Assembly: GCA_900177435.1 (NCBI GenBank)
Contig: FXAI01000004.1
Span: 334,821 to 398,820, forward strand
Length of the DNA stretch: 64,000 bases
Direction of reading: 5' to 3'
DNA from: Alteromonadaceae bacterium Bs31
GTDB lineage: Bacteria; Pseudomonadota; Gammaproteobacteria; Pseudomonadales; Cellvibrionaceae
Shown: positions 43,850 to 53,759 of the stretch, piece by piece
How the letters are laid out: the number at the start of each line of letters is the position of its first letter
How positions within the stretch are numbered: position 1 is the stretch's first letter
Made by a program: the position numbers and the translations under genes
The notes under the pieces: generated by a model
The model's database searches: none
Seen by the model: the letters and a program-made list of their open reading frames with translations, nothing else
What the model was told of the DNA's origin: nothing

Positions 43850-45760
43850 TTAAGCGTCTGCTGCCAGCTGTGCTTCGAGTGCTTCTTTTTCTTCCGTTAA
43901 ATTCATCCACGCTGTTTCTTCCTCGTCCAACTGTTTTTTTAATTCCCCTTGTTTTTTAAGAAGGTCAGAAAGCCTCTTGGATTCGCTGTTATAAAGTTCT
44001 GGGTCTGCCAGTGCTTGCTCAATTGTATTTAGCTCATCACCAATTTTTGTTATGCGCTGTTCATGCTGCTTAATTTTTTTACTAAAGGGGGCCAGTTGTT
44101 GGCGGATTGCTGCTTGTTGCTGCCTTAGTTCTTTGCGATCTATTTTTGCGGCGGTTGGTGCTGCGCTTTCTGACGCTTCTTCCTCTCCTGTGGCAGGTTC
44201 ATCTCGAAGCAGCCAGTTTTGATAATCATCCAGTGTGCCATCGAAAGGTGCGACCTGCCCGCTGTCTACCAGTAAAAATTCGTCAACGGTACTGCGCAGG
44301 AGGTGTCTATCGTGCGACACAATTACCAGTGCGCCTTCCCAGGCTTGCAGCGCAAGGGTAAGTGCGTGGCGCATTTCCAGGTCGAGGTGGTTGGTGGGTT
44401 CGTCCAGTAGCAGTAAATTAGGCTTTTGCCATGCGAGTATTGCCAGCGCTAAACGGGCTTTTTCTCCGCCAGAAAAGTGTTCGATAACTTCAAAAGCGCG
44501 GTCACCATGGAAGCCAAACCCGCCAAGGAAATTACGTACTTCCTGTTCGCTGGCTTTTCCGTTTAATCGCTGGAGGTGCAGCGCACAGGAGGCTTGAAGA
44601 TCAAGAGCCTCTAGCTGGTGTTGCGCAAAATAGCCCACTTTTAGGTGGGTGTTTGGAATGAGTTCGCCCGCAATAAGGGCTAGCTCACCGGCCAGGGATT
44701 TTATTAAGGAGCTTTTACCTGCACCATTGTGGCCGAGTAAACCAATACGGCTGCTGTCCAATAAACCTAGTTCAATGTTGCTGACCACTGCGGTATTGTT
44801 GTAGCCAATACTTACCTGGTCGAGGGTCATCATGGTTTGCGGAACCCGCTCCGGTGTGGGAAAAGAGAAGCTAAATGGAGAGTCCACATGCGCGGGCACA
44901 ATTTTCTCCATTCTTTCCAGCTCTTTTAAGCGGCTCTGTGCCTGCTTGGCCTTGGTGGCCTTGGCGCGAAATCGACGAACAAAATTTTCGATTTCTGCAA
45001 TGCGCACCTGCTGCTTTTCGTACTCCGCCGTTTGTTGTGCCAGGCGTTCGGCGCGCTGTTTTTCAAAGGAGGAATAATTGCCGGTATAGCTATTGAGTTT
45101 GCAGTGTTCTATGTGAACAATGCCTTGCACAATATTGTCGAGAAAGTCCCGATCGTGGGAGATTATAAGCAGCGTACCTTTGTATTGCTTAAGCCATTGC
45201 TCCAGCCATAGGGTTGCGTCGAGGTCGAGGTGGTTGGTTGGTTCATCGAGTAGAAGCAGATCGGAGCGACACATTAAGGCGCGAGCAAGGTTAAGGCGAA
45301 TACGCCAGCCACCGGAAAATTCTTTAACGTGTTTTGTGCTGTCTTCGGGTTTAAAACCCAGGCCGTGTAAAAGTCGCTCTGCGCGGGTAGCTGCGGTGTA
45401 GCCATCAATGGTTTCCATTTGCTGGTAAAGGTTCGCCAGCGCCTCTCCATCGTTTTGTTTTGTTTCAATGGCCAGCTCAAGTTCTCGCAGCGGCTGATCG
45501 CCATCAGTAACAAAGTCGATTGCTTTTCTATCGCCGGAAATACTTTCCTGGGCCATATGGGCCAGTTGCCAATTGTTGGGAATACTGCTTTTACCTTCGT
45601 CCTCGGAGACCTCTCTTAATAGCAATTTAAACAGGGTAGATTTACCGCAGCCGTTGGCGCCGACAATACCCCATTTTTGACCGGGAAAAATGGTGAGGCT
45701 GGCCTGCTCCAATAGAACTTTGTGCCCGCGCTGCAGGCTTATAGATTGAAGTTGAATCAT
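43850..45760 (-). CDS. yheS: ABC-F family ATPase YheS
   Basis: A soluble tandem-ATPase protein acting on ribosomes. The first ABC domain has GANGCGKST and FSGGWRIRLNLARAL, with LLLLDEPTNHLDLD. An inter-domain linker follows with the KQRAERLAQQTAEYEKQQ helical arm. The second ABC domain has GHNGAGKSS, FSGGEKARLALAIL and LLLLDEPTNHLDLE. The tail after 530 is a coiled coil rich in Gln, Lys and Glu. The opening GANGCGKSTLFKLL and SNYTGNYSSFEKQRA-like regions match YheS rather than Uup or EttA. Its stop overlaps nothing; its start touches the yceF stop, so the two are co-transcribed. Confidence 0.9.
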   Translation of the reverse strand: MIQLQSISLQRGHKVLLEQASLTIFPGQKWGIVGANGCGKSTLFKLLLREVSEDEGKSSIPNNWQLAHMAQESISGDRKAIDFVTDGDQPLRELELAIETKQNDGEALANLYQQMETIDGYTAATRAERLLHGLGFKPEDSTKHVKEFSGGWRIRLNLARALMCRSDLLLLDEPTNHLDLDATLWLEQWLKQYKGTLLIISHDRDFLDNIVQGIVHIEHCKLNSYTGNYSSFEKQRAERLAQQTAEYEKQQVRIAEIENFVRRFRAKATKAKQAQSRLKELERMEKIVPAHVDSPFSFSFPTPERVPQTMMTLDQVSIGYNNTAVVSNIELGLLDSSRIGLLGHNGAGKSSLIKSLAGELALIAGELIPNTHLKVGYFAQHQLEALDLQASCALHLQRLNGKASEQEVRNFLGGFGFHGDRAFEVIEHFSGGEKARLALAILAWQKPNLLLLDEPTNHLDLEMRHALTLALQAWEGALVIVSHDRHLLRSTVDEFLLVDSGQVAPFDGTLDDYQNWLLRDEPATGEEEASESAAPTAAKIDRKELRQQQAAIRQQLAPFSKKIKQHEQRITKIGDELNTIEQALADPELYNSESKRLSDLLKKQGELKKQLDEEETAWMNLTEEKEALEAQLAADA

Positions 45761-46362
45761 TAAATTACGTGTATTCCAAAGTGGTTTAGAAAGCTTGTTA
45801 GGCGAATTAGAGGTAGCCCGATAAGAGCGGAGGGGTCTTCGCTTTGAATGCTTTCGAACAGGCTAATACCCAGGCCTTCGCACTTAAAGCTTCCTGCACA
45901 ATCCAGAGGTTGTTCCTTCTTTATATAGCTCGTGACCTGCTGTTTAGACAGTTTGCGGAATTTTACAATAGTATCAACCGTATCCGTGAGCGCCGGCTCG
46001 ATGCCATTGCTTACCCACAGCGCGGTGTGGAAAACCACAGTATGGCCCGAGCAGGCTTGCAGTTGTTCGATTGCTCGCGGCTCGTTGCCGGGTTTGCCAA
46101 GCAGGGTATCGCCCAGGCTCGCTGTTTGATCAGAGGCGATGATAACAGCGGGCGTGTCTGATGAGCGACTTACGGTTAGCCCTTTGTTTGCGGCGAGCCT
46201 GCTTGCAAGTGTGGCTGCAGGCTCGCTCATCAGGGGTGTTTCGTCAATAGAGGGCGAAACGGCCTCAAAATTGAGCTGAAGTTGTTGTAATTGTATGCGC
46301 CGGTAGCGAGAGCTCGAGGCTAAAATTATTCGAGTTTGGCTGGAAGTGAGATTTTTTGTCAT
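45760..46362 (-). CDS. yceF: Maf-type nucleotide pyrophosphatase YceF (m7GTP pyrophosphatase)
   Basis: It hydrolyses non-canonical nucleotides such as 7-methyl-GTP. I take ATG 46362 (MTKNLTSSQTRIILASSSRYR), which gives 200 residues, the family's usual size. A longer frame reaching 46545 would run back across the divergent yceD. Motifs are ILASSSRYRR, VSPSIDETP, ASDQTASL and LGKP, then LDCAGSFKCEGLGISLFESI and GLPLIRL; the CAGSFK.EG string is typical of YceF. It is divergent from yceD by about 100 bp. Confidence 0.92.
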   Translation of the reverse strand: MTKNLTSSQTRIILASSSRYRRIQLQQLQLNFEAVSPSIDETPLMSEPAATLASRLAANKGLTVSRSSDTPAVIIASDQTASLGDTLLGKPGNEPRAIEQLQACSGHTVVFHTALWVSNGIEPALTDTVDTIVKFRKLSKQQVTSYIKKEQPLDCAGSFKCEGLGISLFESIQSEDPSALIGLPLIRLTSFLNHFGIHVI

Positions 46363-46459
46363 CAAAAACGGCCTGAATAGCGGTGAAATGGCAGAAAATG
46401 TCCATACTTCTGCAGTAATCTTTGACATGGAATAGTCATTTCCATAGAATCCCGCGCTT

Positions 46460-47014
46460 ATGTCAGAGGGCGCCCCATTGAAACAGCTGCCACAGCGGCT
46501 AGACCCCAGGAAATTCGCACACTTGAATGCCAAGTTGGCGGGCATTGTACCTGAGGATTGCTTGAGTCGCTTGCATGACTTAAGTGATGGCAGAGATGTT
46601 CAGGCTATTCATGCTGAGTTGGAATTTCTTGTGGATGAGCAGGGCCGACGAAGGTTGTTCGGCCAGATATCGACCAAGGTTAATTTGGTCTGTCAACGCT
46701 GCTTGCACGTGCTGCCTGTTCCGGTGGATGTTGCCGTTAAGCTTGCTATTGTGCGCGATGAAGAGCAGGCGGAGGACTTGCCCCGGGATATTGAGCCTTG
46801 GATAGTGGCTCAGGAGCAAGGTGATTTGTATCTCGCCTTGGAGGAGGAAGTGTTATTGGCACTGCCTGCTGCAGCGAAGCACGATTACCCCTGTATAGAA
46901 GCTGATAGCTTAAAAGCAGGCCCCGAAGTTAGTGAAGAGGCGTTGGCTGCTGAAAAGGAAAACCCTTTTAGTGTGCTGGCCGACCTTAAAAAAAACCTGA
47001 AAACAACAGATTAA
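46460..47014 (+). CDS. yceD: YceD (DUF177), large-ribosomal-subunit/23S rRNA accumulation protein
   Basis: First gene of the ribosome/fatty-acid operon. The DUF177 core is CQRCLHVLPVPVDV with acidic flanks and EVLLALPAAAKHDYPC; the C-terminus is NPFSVLADLKK, as in the family. It has been linked to 23S rRNA accumulation. rpmF follows after 42 bp. The pairing yceD-rpmF is conserved widely. Confidence 0.93.
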   Translation: MSEGAPLKQLPQRLDPRKFAHLNAKLAGIVPEDCLSRLHDLSDGRDVQAIHAELEFLVDEQGRRRLFGQISTKVNLVCQRCLHVLPVPVDVAVKLAIVRDEEQAEDLPRDIEPWIVAQEQGDLYLALEEEVLLALPAAAKHDYPCIEADSLKAGPEVSEEALAAEKENPFSVLADLKKNLKTTD

Positions 47015-47056
47015 TGCCCTGATCCCCGGGGCGCTAAGAGATAGCTGGAGTAAATT

Positions 47057-47239
47057 ATGGCTGTTCAAAAGAACAAGAAAACTCGCTCTCGTCGCGGTAT
47101 GCGTCGCTCTCATGATGCATTGGGCGCCAGCACCTTGTCGGTAGATCCAACTTCCGGTGAGAAGCACCTTCGCCACCACGTGACTGCCGATGGCTTCTAT
47201 CGCGGTCGTAAAGTGCTTGACGTAGCTGACGACGAGTAA
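47057..47239 (+). CDS. rpmF: 50S ribosomal protein L32
   Basis: 60 residues opening [21 protein letters not shown], the classic L32 N-terminus, followed by the [14 protein letters not shown] region. It lacks the four zinc Cys seen in some L32 forms, so it is the zinc-free type. GGAG lies about 8 nt before the ATG. plsX starts 2 bp after its stop. Confidence 0.97.
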   Translation: MAVQKNKKTRSRRGMRRSHDALGASTLSVDPTSGEKHLRHHVTADGFYRGRKVLDVADDE

Positions 47240-47241
47240 GA

Positions 47242-48249
47242 TTGTCTCAAGACATTCACCTCTCAATTGATGCGATGGGCGGGGACCAAGGTCCCCGCCT
47301 TGTCGTTCTAGCAAGTCTCGCATTCCTAAAATCCCACCCTGACGTTAATGTCACACTCGTGGGAGACGAATCTCAAATCAAGGCTCATCTGCCCGCTTTA
47401 GTCGATAGCACAATCGAAAGTCGCGTGGCCATTCAGCATGCCTGCGAACAGGTATCTGTGCATGAGAAAGCGAGCGAGGCACTTCGTAACAAACAGAACT
47501 CGTCCATGTGGAAAGCTGTTTCTCTGGTAGCCGAGGGCGAGGCGGATGCTTGTGTAAGTGCTGGAAATACCGGGGCATTAATGGCCTTTGGCGTTAAATT
47601 AATTGGCACCTTCGAAGGCGTTCGACGGCCCGCGATCTGTAAAAAAGTGCCCACCTTGAAGGGGGCGAGCTTTCTGCTGGATCTGGGTGCGAATATCAAT
47701 TGTTCTGCAGCTCAGTTGGTGCAGTTTGCAATCATGGGTAGTGCCCTGGCCCAGATTCATGGCGTTGAAAAGCCCCAGTTAGCCTTGCTAAATATTGGTG
47801 CTGAGTGGAGCAAAGGTGGCGATGCGATTCTCGACGCTGCCCACCAGTTAAAAGCATCAAAAGGCCTTGATTTTACCGGCTTTATTGAGGGGCACGAGCT
47901 GTATTCCGGCAAGGTCGATGTCGTTGTTTGCGATGGTCTGGTTGGTAATGTTGCCTTAAAAGTGAGTGAAGGCATGGCCGGGTTTGTATTTAGCAGTTTA
48001 AATAGGAGCTTCAATGCTTCCTGGTGGAACCGCATAGCAGGCTGGTTATTGAAACCTGTATTAAAAAACTGGAGAGATGAATTTAATCCCTCCCTTTATA
48101 ACGGTGCAGCTTTTCTTGGGTTGCATAAAACTGTGGTAAAAAGTCACGGCAGTGCAGACCAGCTTGGGTTTGAGCACGCTTTGGCTGTTGCCGTTGAACA
48201 GGTACGTGGTGATATTTCCGCACGTATTGGTAATTGCTTAAAAAACTAG
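47242..48249 (+). CDS. plsX: Phosphate acyltransferase PlsX
   Basis: It converts acyl-ACP to acyl-phosphate for phosphatidic acid synthesis, on the cytoplasmic face of the membrane. The start is TTG, 2 bp after the rpmF stop, giving SQDIHLSIDAMGGDQGP. No ATG is in range, because the first in-frame Met is the one in DAMGGD, inside the conserved motif. GNTGALM and LDLGANINCSA are family motifs. Length 335 is normal. The rare start codon may keep its level low. Confidence 0.95.
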   Translation: MSQDIHLSIDAMGGDQGPRLVVLASLAFLKSHPDVNVTLVGDESQIKAHLPALVDSTIESRVAIQHACEQVSVHEKASEALRNKQNSSMWKAVSLVAEGEADACVSAGNTGALMAFGVKLIGTFEGVRRPAICKKVPTLKGASFLLDLGANINCSAAQLVQFAIMGSALAQIHGVEKPQLALLNIGAEWSKGGDAILDAAHQLKASKGLDFTGFIEGHELYSGKVDVVVCDGLVGNVALKVSEGMAGFVFSSLNRSFNASWWNRIAGWLLKPVLKNWRDEFNPSLYNGAAFLGLHKTVVKSHGSADQLGFEHALAVAVEQVRGDISARIGNCLKN

Positions 48250-48265
48250 GTACTAATTTTTAAAA

Positions 48266-49210
48266 ATGACTGATCATAAAGTTGCATTTGTTTTCCCGGG
48301 GCAAGGTTCGCAGAAAGTGGGGATGCTGGCTGAGCTTGCAGAAAATAAACCCGTTGTTAGAGAGACCTTTGCAGAAGCTTCCGAGGTGCTCGGCTATGAC
48401 TTGTGGGCGCTGATACAAAATGGGCCGCAAGAAGAGTTAAATATGACAGAAAAGACCCAGCCGGCCTTGCTCGCTTGCAGCGTTGCGGTTTGGCGTGCCT
48501 GGTGCGACGCCGGCGGTGCTAAGCCTGATTGGATGGCAGGGCACAGCCTGGGCGAGTGGTCCGCACTGGTTTGTGCCGATGTGGTGGATTTTGCCTCGGC
48601 GCTTAAGCTGGTTCGTTTACGCGGCAAATATATGCAAGAAGCTGTTCCCCTCGGCGTGGGAGCCATGGCTGCCATAATTGGTTTAGCCGATGAAAAAGTG
48701 GAACAGGCTTGTGCACAGGCAAGCGTAGGCGGGGAGCTTGCTTCACCTGTTAATTATAATTCTCCCGGGCAGTTAGTGATTGCAGGGCACAAGGCAGCGG
48801 TAGAGTCCGCTATGAAACTCTGTAGCGAGTCTGGTGCCAAGCGCGCCATGCTGTTGCCGGTGAGTGCGCCGTTTCACACAGCTTTAATGAGCCCTGCAGC
48901 GGAAAAGCTTGCTGCGGAAGTAGAGGCAACAGAGTTCTCTGCACCCGCAGTGCCCGTAGTTCACAATGTAAATGCACTGCCCGAAAGCGACCCTTCAGCA
49001 ATAAAACAATTAATGATTGAACAAATATACTCGCCGGTTAAATGGGTGGCGTCAGTCCATTATCTGGTGGAGCAGGGCGCTACTGCGACATTGGAGTGTG
49101 GGCCAGGTCGAGTTTTATCTGGACTAATCAAGCGAATAGATAAGAGCGTTGAAACCCATCATGTAGAAATTCTGGACACCCTGGAAGCCAGTTTGTCTGC
49201 GCTACAATAA
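48266..49210 (+). CDS. fabD: Malonyl-CoA:ACP transacylase FabD
   Basis: It loads malonyl groups onto ACP for fatty-acid elongation. PGQGSQKVGM is at residues 11-20; the nucleophile elbow GHSLGEW holds Ser94, and His204 lies in APFHTALM. Length 314 is normal. It follows plsX after 16 bp and precedes fabG by 13 bp. Confidence 0.97.
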   Translation: MTDHKVAFVFPGQGSQKVGMLAELAENKPVVRETFAEASEVLGYDLWALIQNGPQEELNMTEKTQPALLACSVAVWRAWCDAGGAKPDWMAGHSLGEWSALVCADVVDFASALKLVRLRGKYMQEAVPLGVGAMAAIIGLADEKVEQACAQASVGGELASPVNYNSPGQLVIAGHKAAVESAMKLCSESGAKRAMLLPVSAPFHTALMSPAAEKLAAEVEATEFSAPAVPVVHNVNALPESDPSAIKQLMIEQIYSPVKWVASVHYLVEQGATATLECGPGRVLSGLIKRIDKSVETHHVEILDTLEASLSALQ

Positions 49211-49223
49211 AGAGGAACAACTT

Positions 49224-49967
49224 ATGTCATTCGATGGAAAAATAGCATTGGTTACTGGAGCAAGCCGCGGTATTGGAGCCTCTATTGCCGATACCCTCGG
49301 TGCTGCTGGAGCAACGGTTATTGGAACCGCTACGTCCGAGTCTGGTGCTGAAGCAATTAGTGTACGCTTTGCAGAAAAGGGCATCACCGGCACGGGTTTG
49401 CAGTTAAATGTTACAGATGCTGATTCAGTTGCGGCCTTACTGGCGAAGATTGTTGATCAGTACGGCGCACCACAGATTCTGGTAAATAATGCGGGTATCA
49501 CCAAAGACAACTTGTTAATGCGTATGAGCGAGGACGAGTGGTTTGATGTGATAAACACCAATCTCAGTGCGATATACCGTTTAAGCAAAGCCTGCCTGCG
49601 CGGCATGATGAAAGCGCGCTGGGGGCGTATTGTTAATATCAGCTCTATCGTTGGTCAAATGGGAAATGCCGGGCAGACAAACTACTCAGCCACTAAAGCT
49701 GGAGTGATGGGTTTTGCTCGCTCCCTGGCGAAAGAAGTTGGTTCACGCAATGTAACGGTCAATTCGGTTGCTCCCGGTTTTATTGATACTGATATGACAA
49801 AAGGCTTACCAGAAGAGCAAAAAACTGCCATGTTGACAGCCATTCCATTGGCCCGTCTGGGGCAGCCAGAAGAAATCGCCAAGGTGGTGAAGTTCCTCTG
49901 CAGTGACGATGCCAGCTATGTTACTGGTGAGACGCTACATGTTAATGGTGGGATGTATATGTGCTAA
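49224..49967 (+). CDS. fabG: 3-oxoacyl-ACP reductase FabG
   Basis: NADPH-dependent SDR enzyme of fatty-acid elongation. The cofactor loop is GASRGIG (12-18), NNAG follows near 88-91, and the catalytic residues are Ser141, Tyr154 and Lys158 (YSATK). Length 247. GAGGAA lies about 8 nt upstream. The 177-bp gap to acpP carries a promoter. Confidence 0.97.
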   Translation: MSFDGKIALVTGASRGIGASIADTLGAAGATVIGTATSESGAEAISVRFAEKGITGTGLQLNVTDADSVAALLAKIVDQYGAPQILVNNAGITKDNLLMRMSEDEWFDVINTNLSAIYRLSKACLRGMMKARWGRIVNISSIVGQMGNAGQTNYSATKAGVMGFARSLAKEVGSRNVTVNSVAPGFIDTDMTKGLPEEQKTAMLTAIPLARLGQPEEIAKVVKFLCSDDASYVTGETLHVNGGMYMC

Positions 49968-50022
49968 GTGCTTGATTTCCATCAGGAAAGAGCATACTTG
50001 GTAATAATTTTGTAATCAGGCA

Positions 50023-50050
50023 TTACAACGCGGGAAAATCGCGTTAAAAT
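50023..50050 (+). promoter_or_regulatory. Probable acpP promoter
   Basis: TTACAA (50023-50028), 16-bp spacer, TAAAAT (50045-50050), about 95 bp before the acpP ATG. A dedicated promoter fits the high level needed for acyl carrier protein. The spacing is slightly short. Confidence 0.55.
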
Positions 50051-50144
50051 GCGCGCACGTGTAAGCCGGTACAGGTTTGACGGCTTAAAATTTGTGCAGA
50101 TTACGGCTTCACAACAAGTTTATCTTTAGGAGTTTATTACGATT

Positions 50145-50384
50145 ATGAGCAGCAGCATTGAAGAACGCGTAAAGAAGATTGTCGCAGAGCAACTGGGTGT
50201 TAAAGAAGAGGAAGTTAAGAACGAAGCTTCCTTCGTTGAAGATTTAGGGGCAGACTCTCTTGATACCGTGGAGCTGGTGATGGCTCTTGAAGAGGAATTT
50301 GAAACTGAAATTCCTGATGAAGAAGCGGAAAAAATAACAACTGTTCAGTTGGCTATAAACTATATCAATGAGAACCTGGCTTAA
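50145..50384 (+). CDS. acpP: Acyl carrier protein
   Basis: 79 residues, strongly acidic. The phosphopantetheine site is Ser38 in [25 protein letters not shown] stands just upstream of the ATG with normal spacing. It carries growing acyl chains for FabD, FabG and FabF encoded around it. Confidence 0.98.
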   Translation: MSSSIEERVKKIVAEQLGVKEEEVKNEASFVEDLGADSLDTVELVMALEEEFETEIPDEEAEKITTVQLAINYINENLA

Positions 50385-50413
50385 TCAGCCAGCCCTCATT
50401 TGACCCCATATCC

Positions 50414-50447
50414 AAAAGCCGTATCTATGTTCCATAGTGCGGCTTTT
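50414..50447 (+). terminator. Terminator/attenuator after acpP
   Basis: AAAAGCC(GTA)TCTATG, then TTC, then CATAG..GGCTTTT, with a T-rich tail, 30 bp after the acpP stop. It would limit read-through into fabF and explain a large excess of ACP transcript. Confidence 0.7.
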
Positions 50448-50566
50448 GTTGTTTTGGGCCATTGTTTAAGATGATTGTTTTAAACCGCTGTTTTAGGTTG
50501 TAGACATTCCGCAGTAGTAGAGAATTTGGCAATAAAATAAATAGTTATTTGCGTTGGAGATAGTAA

Positions 50567-51799
50567 GTGAATCGGAAACGAGTGGTAGTAACTGGCTTAG
50601 GAATGGTGACCTCGGTTGGCCATACGGTTGATGCGAGTTGGGAAGCGATTCTTGCCGGGAGAAGTGGCGTTCGTCCTATTACCAGTTTTGACGTCTCTGC
50701 ATTTTCAACGCAAATCAGCGCTTCTGTGCAAGACTTTGATCTTTCCCCCTACATGGGAGAAAAGGAAGCCAGAAAACTCGATGCCTTTATTCAATACGGC
50801 ATGGCTGCTGGTGTGCAGGCCGTAGAGGACTCCGGCCTGGAAGTCACCGACGAGAATGCGGCGCGTATTGGCTGTGTTATTGGCTCTGGTATTGGTGGCT
50901 TGGGCTCCATTGAAGAGACAGCCATTACGATTAAGGAGCGCGGGCCTCGCCGGGTTTCACCGTTTTTCGTGCCTGGATCTATCATCAATATGATTTCCGG
51001 CAACCTTTCCATACGCTATGGATTCAAAGGTATAAACCTGGCGGTATCTACCGCTTGTACGACCGGTACGCATTCTATCGGACTAGCAGCGAGAGAGATC
51101 ATGTACGGCACGGCTGATGTCATGGTTGCCGGTGGCGCAGAGATGGCGACTACGCCGGTGGGTATTGGCGGCTTCGGTGCAGCAAGAGCCTTGTCCAAGC
51201 GTAATGATGACCCGGAAGCCGCCAGCCGCCCATGGGATAAAGGCCGCGATGGCTTTGTATTGGGAGATGGCGCCGGTATTTTAGTGCTGGAAGAGTACGA
51301 GCACGCAAAAAAACGAGGCGCCAAAATATATGCTGAGTTGACCGGTGTGGGTACCAGTGGGGATGCCTTCCACATCACCAGCCCATCGGGTGACGGTGCC
51401 GAACTGTCTATGCGCAATGCGCTACAAGATGCACAAGTAAATGCCGAGAGTATCAACTACATCAATGCTCACGGCACTTCTACGCCAGCTGGCGACAATG
51501 CTGAGTGCTCGGCAGTAAAGGGGGTGTTCGGTGATCATGCCTATAAGCTAGCGGTGAGTTCCACCAAGTCTATGATTGGCCACCTTCTGGGGGCTGCAGG
51601 GGCTGTTGAGGCGATTTATACCGTGCTATCTATTCGGGACCAGGTTGCGCCTCCAACCATCAATCTCGATGAACCGGATGAAGGTTGCGACCTTAATTTT
51701 GTTGCTCATACTGCGCAAAGTATGAAAATAGATACCGCTATTAGTAATTCTTTTGGTTTCGGCGGAACCAACGGCACTTTACTGTTTAAAAAAATATAA
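50567..51799 (+). CDS. fabF: 3-oxoacyl-ACP synthase II FabF
   Basis: Condensing enzyme of fatty-acid elongation. The catalytic triad is Cys164 ([10 protein letters not shown]), His302 ([11 protein letters not shown]) and His339 ([13 protein letters not shown]). Length 410. The start is GTG within AAGTGAATC (50567). The following pabC gene begins 9 bp after its stop. Confidence 0.97.
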   Translation: MNRKRVVVTGLGMVTSVGHTVDASWEAILAGRSGVRPITSFDVSAFSTQISASVQDFDLSPYMGEKEARKLDAFIQYGMAAGVQAVEDSGLEVTDENAARIGCVIGSGIGGLGSIEETAITIKERGPRRVSPFFVPGSIINMISGNLSIRYGFKGINLAVSTACTTGTHSIGLAAREIMYGTADVMVAGGAEMATTPVGIGGFGAARALSKRNDDPEAASRPWDKGRDGFVLGDGAGILVLEEYEHAKKRGAKIYAELTGVGTSGDAFHITSPSGDGAELSMRNALQDAQVNAESINYINAHGTSTPAGDNAECSAVKGVFGDHAYKLAVSSTKSMIGHLLGAAGAVEAIYTVLSIRDQVAPPTINLDEPDEGCDLNFVAHTAQSMKIDTAISNSFGFGGTNGTLLFKKI

Positions 51800-51808
51800 G
51801 CATAGACG

Positions 51809-52648
51809 GTGATTGAGCCCGATTTTTTCTTCGTTAACGGTAAGCCCGCCAGTAGCGGGCTGCCCAGCCAAAGCAGAGCCTTCTCATACGGCGACGGCGT
51901 ATTTGAAACCGCTCGCATTATTTCTGGGCGACTTCCTTTATGGGCTTTTCACCAACAAAGACTGCAGCGTGGTCTATCCACCTTGGCCCTAAATGCAGAC
52001 CTAGCGCTAGTTCAAGCCAATATCGACAAGCTGTTTCAACAGCTCCCAGCTAATGCTAATGGCGTGCTAAAAGTGCTTGTCTCACGCCGCGGTAATTTTA
52101 GGGCAAGTTACGCCAGTGGCCCACAAGGTGTAGATATCTTTGTTTATTTCTATGCCAGAAATGCCAATAACTCCTGGTTGCAGCGCGCAGTTGAGTTAAG
52201 AGTTGCTCAAGGTACCTTGCCTTTAAACCCCTCATTGGCAGGTATCAAGCACTGTTCTCGCTTACCCTATATTGTTGCGGCCAAAAATATTTCAGATTTA
52301 CACGATGGTCAGGAAGTGCTGTTTCTTGATTCCCAAAACCACCTTGTTGAAACCATGCATCACAATATTTTTTATGTGTTTGCTAATCAGTTACATACGC
52401 CAAAAATACAGCAAGTGGGTGTAGACGGTGTTTTACGATCTACAATTATTAAAGAGTTTGCTCCTTCACTGGGTCTAGACGTGCTTGAGTGTGATATCGG
52501 CCTCGGTGAATCAAATGCAGCCGACGAAATTTTTCTCTGCAATGCCGTCGCTGGCTTAGTTCCAGTCAACAAAATTGACGGGGAAGCGGTGCCTGAGGGT
52601 AAGCTAGCTCCTCGCATAGCCAGCTGTTTGTTGGAGAGTTATTCATGA
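51809..52648 (+). CDS. pabC: Aminodeoxychorismate lyase PabC
   Basis: PLP enzyme (fold type IV) making 4-aminobenzoate for folate. GTG start. RAFSYGDGVFET near the start is the family signature. The PLP Lys lies in LAGIKHCSRLPYI, and VETMHHNIF and EIFLCNAVAGLVPV follow. Typical PabC reads LKHLNRL..ET.; HCSRL and the Met-His-His here depart slightly. Length 279. It sits between fabF and mltG as in most gammaproteobacteria. Confidence 0.9.
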   Translation: MIEPDFFFVNGKPASSGLPSQSRAFSYGDGVFETARIISGRLPLWAFHQQRLQRGLSTLALNADLALVQANIDKLFQQLPANANGVLKVLVSRRGNFRASYASGPQGVDIFVYFYARNANNSWLQRAVELRVAQGTLPLNPSLAGIKHCSRLPYIVAAKNISDLHDGQEVLFLDSQNHLVETMHHNIFYVFANQLHTPKIQQVGVDGVLRSTIIKEFAPSLGLDVLECDIGLGESNAADEIFLCNAVAGLVPVNKIDGEAVPEGKLAPRIASCLLESYS

Positions 52649-52661
52649 GTGAGAGTTCTCG

Positions 52662-53759
52662 ATGAATGTAAGTCCCGTTCGTATTGTTTTTGCCATTACC
52701 CTCTGGCTACTTCTAATGATGGGTGCCAGCGCCCATTATATATGGCATTGGTTACAAGCGCCTCAGACGATAAGCCTGGAGCAGGATATTTATATTGTGG
52801 AAAGGGGTGCGAGCTTAAACTCCGTAGCCTTCGATTTACATAAGCAGGGAATGATGCGCTGGCCGAGAGTTTGGGTGCTCTATGCCAGGTTGCTTAATCT
52901 GTCAAACATCAAAGCGGGTGAATATAGCCTGGCGGAAAAAGAGTCTCCGTTGTCCTTGCTTGCCCGATTTCAAACGGGCGAACAAATTCAATACCATATT
53001 ACTTTGGTTGAGGGGCGTACCTTAAAAGAATTTATTGATGCCCTGCACAGCCATCAAAAACTAAAGAAAGAATTACAGGATTTAAATTACCAGCAAATAG
53101 TTGAAACGTTGGGCCTCTCTATAGATCACCCAGAAGGATATTTTTTCCCCGACACTTACCAGTTTGTAAGTGGTGATAGCGACAAAGATATACTTCTGCG
53201 GGCACATTTAAAAATGAATGAAGTTCTACACACTGAGTGGCAAAACAGACAGGGTGGTTTGCCCTATAAAACCGCCTATGAAGCGCTGGTGATGGCTTCG
53301 ATAGTGGAAAAGGAAACCGGTGTTGCCCATGAGCGAAGACAAATTGCCGGTGTTTTTGTTAGGCGTCTGGAAGAGAAAATGCGCCTTCAAACAGACCCCA
53401 CTGTTATTTACGGCATGGGAGACAGCTACACCGGTAATATTCGAAGAAAAGATCTGAAAACGCCAACCCCATACAATACCTATACAAACCATGGCTTGCC
53501 TCCAACGCCAATTGCTATGCCTGGTAGAGAAGCTATTCGTGCGGCATTGCATCCGGATTATGGCGATAATTTGTATTTTGTGGCCAAGGGCGATGGTTCT
53601 CACCATTTTTCTTCGAGCCTTGAGGAGCATGAGGAAGCTGTACAAAAATACCAGAGAAATCGGCGCAGCGATTATCGGTCGGCGCCACCACCACCGGTAA
53701 GCCCCGAACCGCTGCCGTTGGACGAAAAAAACAGCGAAGTTGGCGCTAACAATGAGTGA
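52662..53759 (+). CDS. mltG: Endolytic murein transglycosylase MltG (YceG)
   Basis: Inner-membrane protein that cuts nascent peptidoglycan and releases it from the membrane. One N-terminal helix (residues about 7-24) is followed by a LysM-like region and the YceG domain with HPEGYFFPDTYQF and the catalytic Glu216 in ASIVEKETG. QTDPTVIYG, NTYTNHGLPPTPI and PG..AI.AALHP then complete the motif set. The tail is Pro-rich. The last bases overlap tmk. Confidence 0.95.
   Translation: MNVSPVRIVFAITLWLLLMMGASAHYIWHWLQAPQTISLEQDIYIVERGASLNSVAFDLHKQGMMRWPRVWVLYARLLNLSNIKAGEYSLAEKESPLSLLARFQTGEQIQYHITLVEGRTLKEFIDALHSHQKLKKELQDLNYQQIVETLGLSIDHPEGYFFPDTYQFVSGDSDKDILLRAHLKMNEVLHTEWQNRQGGLPYKTAYEALVMASIVEKETGVAHERRQIAGVFVRRLEEKMRLQTDPTVIYGMGDSYTGNIRRKDLKTPTPYNTYTNHGLPPTPIAMPGREAIRAALHPDYGDNLYFVAKGDGSHHFSSSLEEHEEAVQKYQRNRRSDYRSAPPPPVSPEPLPLDEKNSEVGANNE

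Noticed and set aside
46363-46545. Longer N-terminus for the Maf/YceF protein
   Set aside because: It would add 61 residues with no family similarity and overlap the divergent yceD start. The internal ATG gives the standard length.
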